A DNA stretch of 64,000 bases from NCBI RefSeq assembly GCF_030704535.1, contig NC_081813.1:3062001-3126000 (forward strand). Direction: 5' to 3'. Positions 59,548-64,000 of the stretch are shown here, in pieces; the stretch's first letter is position 1; the number at the start of each line of letters is the position of its first letter. The stretch comes from Vitis vinifera. Its lineage: Eukaryota; Streptophyta; Magnoliopsida; Vitales; Vitaceae. The notes below the pieces were generated by a model. That model saw only the letters and a list, made by a program, of their open reading frames with translations, was not told the DNA's origin and did no database searches. The position numbers and the translations under genes are program-made.

Positions 59548-62500
59548 GTTTCCCTGGACCCAAAAACTAGAGTTTTGACGAGGGTTATTAACTTACCTTG
59601 GTTTCACGGATTTTTTCAACTTTTTTTTTTCTTCCAATTTTATGCCTCTGGACGTGTGTGTGTCTAGGTTCATTTGGGTGGTGATGGGCCCATTATATTA
59701 AGATTAGGAATGGTGGACGAGGATCTGACCATGACAAGAGAGTGAAAGTCACGCAACTCCTGGGTACGGGTATCAAACTTTGATACGATTTGTGGATATT
59801 ACACCAATCCAATACGTGTTTGTCGTGGCACGCGTGGTTGGACTCGTGGCATCATATTAAGGGTCTTTGCACTCGTATCATAGCATAGGCGGTGACACGT
59901 GTCACTCGTCTTGACTCGTAGGAGATACATTGCCACCACCATTTTTTTCACAGGTTTATATTGGGTACAAATGGATTTAGGTGAAATTCCTATTAATTTG
60001 TATAACTTGTTTCATAAATAAATAATTTTTTATTAACTTGTATAACATGAATTTAATTCAAATTGACTCATCTAATAATCTCTTTATTATTTAATTATAT
60101 CTTTTAAGCTATTTAATTGACTCATTTTAAATTTATTTTTAAATAAATAAATCAATTAAATCATAAACATGTTTGGTTAAAACATTAATTATATAAACAT
60201 TAAATAGGAGGATATGATAATTAAACAAGTTAAATGAATTACACGATGTATTACTTATTTAATAATTAGATTACATTTAAGTTTATGTTTTTTATATTAT
60301 TATTATTTATATTTAGTTTTGTTTGAGTTATGTAGTAGAATGTTTAAACTTTGATAAGAGACGATCATAACCCACCAACACAAATTGTCACCCTTACTCG
60401 TATATTGTTTTGGTCGATTTATTAATTAGGGTTTGAAAATAGCATAAAAAACTTTGATACTTATCGTATTCCATTCATTTATATAATTGTTTAACGATTT
60501 AGATTTCATCATATATATTTCAATGATGCAGATCTCTACTTCGATATCTTAGCATTTATTTATTTATTATATTAAACATCTTTCAAAATTTATCGACCCT
60601 TGAAATAGTTATTGGATTTGTAGAAAGCATGTGAGGAAGGGCTTTTCAAATCATATCAATTGTCCTTTGATTAGTTGATACGATATATAAAAGATTAATT
60701 AGGTTATGATTGTCTACCAAGATTAGAGCCATTGGTTTGGTAGGGATTTACATATGATAAGGTTGGGATATGTTGGTAATAATAATTGTTACCGTCGTGT
60801 ACGAATCAATTATTATTAATTTGGAGAATCTTATTTAATAATAGTCGTCATCAATGGGATATATATAAAGCTTAAGCATGATTAGTTTAAATAATTCAAG
60901 GAGTGATGGCATAATTAATAGGACACAAAGTTTGGTTCAGTTATCATCGATTTAAGATTAAAGGTGATGATGATATTTGTAGTTAATGGTTTGTTAGTAA
61001 TCCAAGTAATAATGTTGTTTATTATAATCACATGGAAAACTTTTTTTTATTTTTTATTTTTTATTTTTTGAAACTTTAAATCTTTTTTTATTTTATCATA
61101 AGTTTATTTTTTTTATTTTTTTTATTTAAAAAAAATTTGTAGTTAAAAAAAAATTTGTGAAACATATTGTAAAATAATTACAACTGTAAAATATTTGAGA
61201 ATATTCTAAATTTTCAAATTGATTTTTATTTAAAAATAATTTTTGGAGAACTTTCTCAAATAGGCCAAATATACTTGGAGGCAATGATTAAAACATCAAG
61301 ATATATCGTCAATATATCCGTGATATATCCAATATCAATAGATATCGATACAAAATTGGGGAAGATATATTCGTGAACCAATATTTTAAGATATTTTATA
61401 ATTTTTTTTTATTTTTTTCCAGTTTCAACTTATATAATCAATATTTTTAAATATTTTATTGATATTTTATTAATTTTTCAATTTTTTTCCTATTTCAACA
61501 GATATCTTTAGATATTTTATCAATATATCTATAAAATTAAAGCATCGATATATCTGTATTACTGATTTTTCATCATTGCTTGGAGGTGGGTTGAATAACA
61601 AGCTTTTGCGACCCATAAATGAGGAATTTATTGCACATAGCAAAGGAATTAATTTTGGAACATAAAATTATAATTAAGCTTTCTTTTTAAATTAAAACAT
61701 CTAGTCATTTGAAAGAATTCAACGTACCAAAATGACACTAAAACATATCTAAGCTTTTCTATCTATTAATGTGATATCCCATGTTATATATGTAACAAAC
61801 TTTTATTAATTATAGATGTATTAAGACCTAAAATTATGAAATAGTATTAAATTTTAATTTTCTTGTATTTATACAATGGATAATTACGATATTTGATATT
61901 AATTAATGGAGACAAACTTCACGGATCATATATGCTTTTAACGAGTCTTTCAAGTTTTAACAATCTCGTTGTCAATCACTTAATTTTTGCCTAAAGAGAA
62001 ACTAGCTTCAAAGTTAGAATCGATCCTCAACTTCGAAATTATTGACACAATACATGGAATGGGATTATGATATCTAATTTTCTCAAAAATCACAATCCAC
62101 CTTATTTTATATTCTTCTCCCTCATGTAATATTATGACTCACTCTATTTTCAGTTTTGTTCGAACTTCAATTCTCCTTTACCAAACACACCTACAAGTTG
62201 ATGAATGCCCAACTGGTCTGACTTGAGACACCATGATTTGTGATTATTCTATCTAGGTTTTTCAGCCTGCCAATCAACAAAATTTTGATCCAAAAAAGAC
62301 CAAAACAGATAAAACAGAAGGCAAAAAGAAAAGTCATATGAATATTGATTCCGTGATTTGATAATGAAAACGACATAGCACTATGATAGAGTGGGGTGGG
62401 GCTGATGAAAACAAGACGGTGGGGACATAGACTTTGTCCTGATTCATGAGATGGTGGGGCATGTGGGACATGGGTGTGTCCAGGTTCATGGAAAAAAGTT

Positions 62501-62809
62501 CTAGCTCGTGGATCAGGGCTTCTTCTCCGACTTTCATTGATCTTGTTGATGAAGCGCGCTAGTACCATGATTAATCGAACCAAGCTAGAGCCGATGTTTT
62601 ACTTGTGTTTTTACACTAATATCTTACATGCATAAGAAAGGCTTCGTTATGGGATTTTATTTCAACAAGCTTTGGATGCCAAAGTGTTGGTTTACAGGCA
62701 CAAGAACGATCCAGCTCATAATTGCTTAGGAAAAAGCTAAGTCCGGCCATGATAGAAAGCGAAGAAGTCAAAAGCCGCATAAAAACTAGATACTAGTAAT
62801 TAAGCTTTA
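59548..62809. other. AT-rich spacer between the two oxygenase genes
   Basis: Contains the promoter of copy A at its left (TATA-like TTAATATAATGG on - near 59690) and, from about 60000, low-complexity A/T DNA. 62200-62800 is the downstream flank of copy B; the 130-codon minus open frame there has no known motif and is not supported as a gene. Confidence 0.4.
61296..61575. repeat. Degenerate GATATATC-rich repeat
   Basis: Repeated short phrases such as AATATATC, GATATATCC, CAATATCAATAGATATCGATA and ATATTTTAAGATATTTTAT give a strongly palindromic, quasi-periodic stretch. It is non-coding, and similar to repeats common in AT-rich plant intergenic DNA. Confidence 0.6.
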
Positions 62810-63961
62810 CTACTTGCAGAGTGAAGCGAGTATATTCCGAGGTGGGGTGTATGGCCGTCGAGAGTGAAGCGCAGCCCAGTTATCAATCAGTAGCACATCA
62901 CCTTTCTGCCATGGAAAAGCTACACACTCCTCGTGCAGGATTTTGAGGCAGTCTTCCACAATATCATCCGGCAGTGCTTCCCCATTCCCAAAGCTCACTG
63001 TTTTCTCCGAATCATTCATCCCCTTGTCTTTCCAGTTTGAATGAAACAACACTATACTGTTAAACCACACCTTGCGCTGTCTCCCTTCGTCGTACCTTAT
63101 CCCTGCAATTGGACCCATTATCGAATTGACCCCCGACTCTGTCCATTCCAACTTGGTTCCCACCTGAGCAGCCCTGCAAAGACGTTTATGGCGGTTTTAA
63201 ATATACTGATGAGTAATCAATCAAAGAGAGTTATGGCAGTGAAATCATGCACAGACCCACAGACCTCTTCTCGGCGGTGGTTTTGTCATCCGTGAGGAAG
63301 GTGGACTTCCAGCCACGCCCAAGGACAGATGAAAGATCGTCCTGGTCTGCCAATCTTCGGATGTAAATCAAACCATGGTCTTCCAGTTGTTGTACGAATT
63401 CTGGGTATTTCTCCTTCATTCTCTCGTAGATAACATGGCTGAGTGCTATGGGTGTCTCTCCCCCACTTCCTGGCTCCACCTCACAGAAGAAAAACAATTT
63501 GGATGGAACCACAGATACCTGCCAAACAACTCAAATTATTTTCTTTGATACCAAACACGATCTATGACTCTTTTAAGAGGGAAATTGTCGGAACGGACCT
63601 GAGCCATTTCATGATGAAACTCAATCCTCTGATCCGGCGGAGCCTCGTTGGCCGTGAAAATCCGGCCCACCACTTTGTTACGAGGAGCCGCGCCGCCGAT
63701 GTAAGGTAGCTCCTCGAAGTCGAAGGCTTCGACGACGTCGTTGAAGTCGGATGCGGTGTTCACTGGGAAGCCTCTGAGGAGAATGGCTCCAGCCTTGTTG
63801 AGCAGCGAGTCGAGCCATGGCTTCTGGTCCTTGATGGATTGGGTCAGAAGAGATAGGTCCAGGTGATCAAGATCTGCCCCTGGCGTAAAGACCAGGGGAA
63901 ATGGGCCTGTATTGTAGGCCCTTTGGTGTGGTATCGAGGACTCAACCAAGACCTTAGACAT
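62810..63961 (-). CDS. Fe(II)/2-oxoglutarate oxygenase, clavaminate synthase-like (copy B)
   Basis: Tandem paralogue of copy A with the same exon plan: 63961-63599, 63518-63265 and 63173-62810, giving 326 aa. Exons 1 and 2 are identical in length to those of copy A (363 and 254 bases). The iron-binding motif FHHEMAQ (H116, E118) and distal His in DNWAALHSRRPY (H309) are intact, as are CEVEPGSGGETPI and GRGWKSTFLT. It differs from copy A mostly in the exon 3 middle (IRYDEGRQRKVWFNSIVLF, SNWKDKGMN) and in the N-terminal loop after LVFTPG. Both copies appear functional. Upstream sequence before the ATG is only 39 bases in the window, so the promoter is not visible. Confidence 0.94.
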
Positions 63962-64000
63962 TTTTTTCCTCTCTCTTTAGATCAAGTTGAAGAAGGTTTA

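Noticed and set aside
62191..62583. 130-codon open frame on - downstream of oxygenase copy B
   Set aside because: No domain, mixed composition, and overlapped by another frame; no splice or family support.

Overview
The window is nuclear DNA of a flowering plant, most likely a woody eudicot and, by overall resemblance, probably grapevine (Vitis). The evidence is multi-exon genes with GT-AG introns, plant-only families (Aux/IAA, LysM receptor kinase), AT-rich intergenic DNA and plant L1-type LINEs. The species is an inference from remembered resemblance; no search was run.

Layout. (1) 1-2.7 kb: the last six coding exons of a plant hexokinase on +, with the gene starting off the left edge. (2) 2.7-10.8 kb: AT-rich intergenic DNA with a 155-bp tandem LTR-like repeat, a GC-rich orphan promoter-like patch and a 254-bp tandem duplication. 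(3) 10.8-13.9 kb: a complete five-coding-exon Aux/IAA repressor of the IAA18/IAA26 type on -, with an intron and two overlapping uORFs in its leader. (4) 14-26 kb: intergenic, including a 121-bp satellite-like array at 21.12-21.67 kb. (5) 26.2-32.6 kb: a complete 117-aa membrane-anchored cytochrome b5-like gene (CB5LP type) on -. Its 4.4-kb second coding intron carries a SINE and a LINE, each with target-site duplications. (6) 33-40 kb: LTR and copia relics, a SINE-like copy and a retroelement primer-binding site. (7) 40.7-50.6 kb: a complete eleven-exon LysM receptor kinase (AtLYK3-like, 666 aa) on +, with retroelement debris in intron 9. (8) 51-58.2 kb: a collapsed copia relic, then a near full-length but dead 5.75-kb LINE with a 17-bp target-site duplication. 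(9) 58.3-64 kb: two tandem Fe(II)/2-oxoglutarate oxygenase genes of the At3g21360 (clavaminate synthase-like) family on -.

The host genes do not form a pathway; they are ordinary neighbours on a plant chromosome. Glucose phosphorylation and sensing, auxin repression, a small haem protein, a cell-surface glycan receptor kinase and a duplicated oxygenase are represented. The most unusual material is in the mobile elements. One LINE has the structure of a twin-primed (5'-inverted) insertion. Two tRNA-type SINE-like copies end in a tail resembling the 3' end of the local LINEs, which suggests they borrow the LINE machinery. I found no sign of a wholly new biological system; the strongest leads are those LINE/SINE structures, the satellite array, the uORFs of the Aux/IAA gene and the tandem oxygenases.
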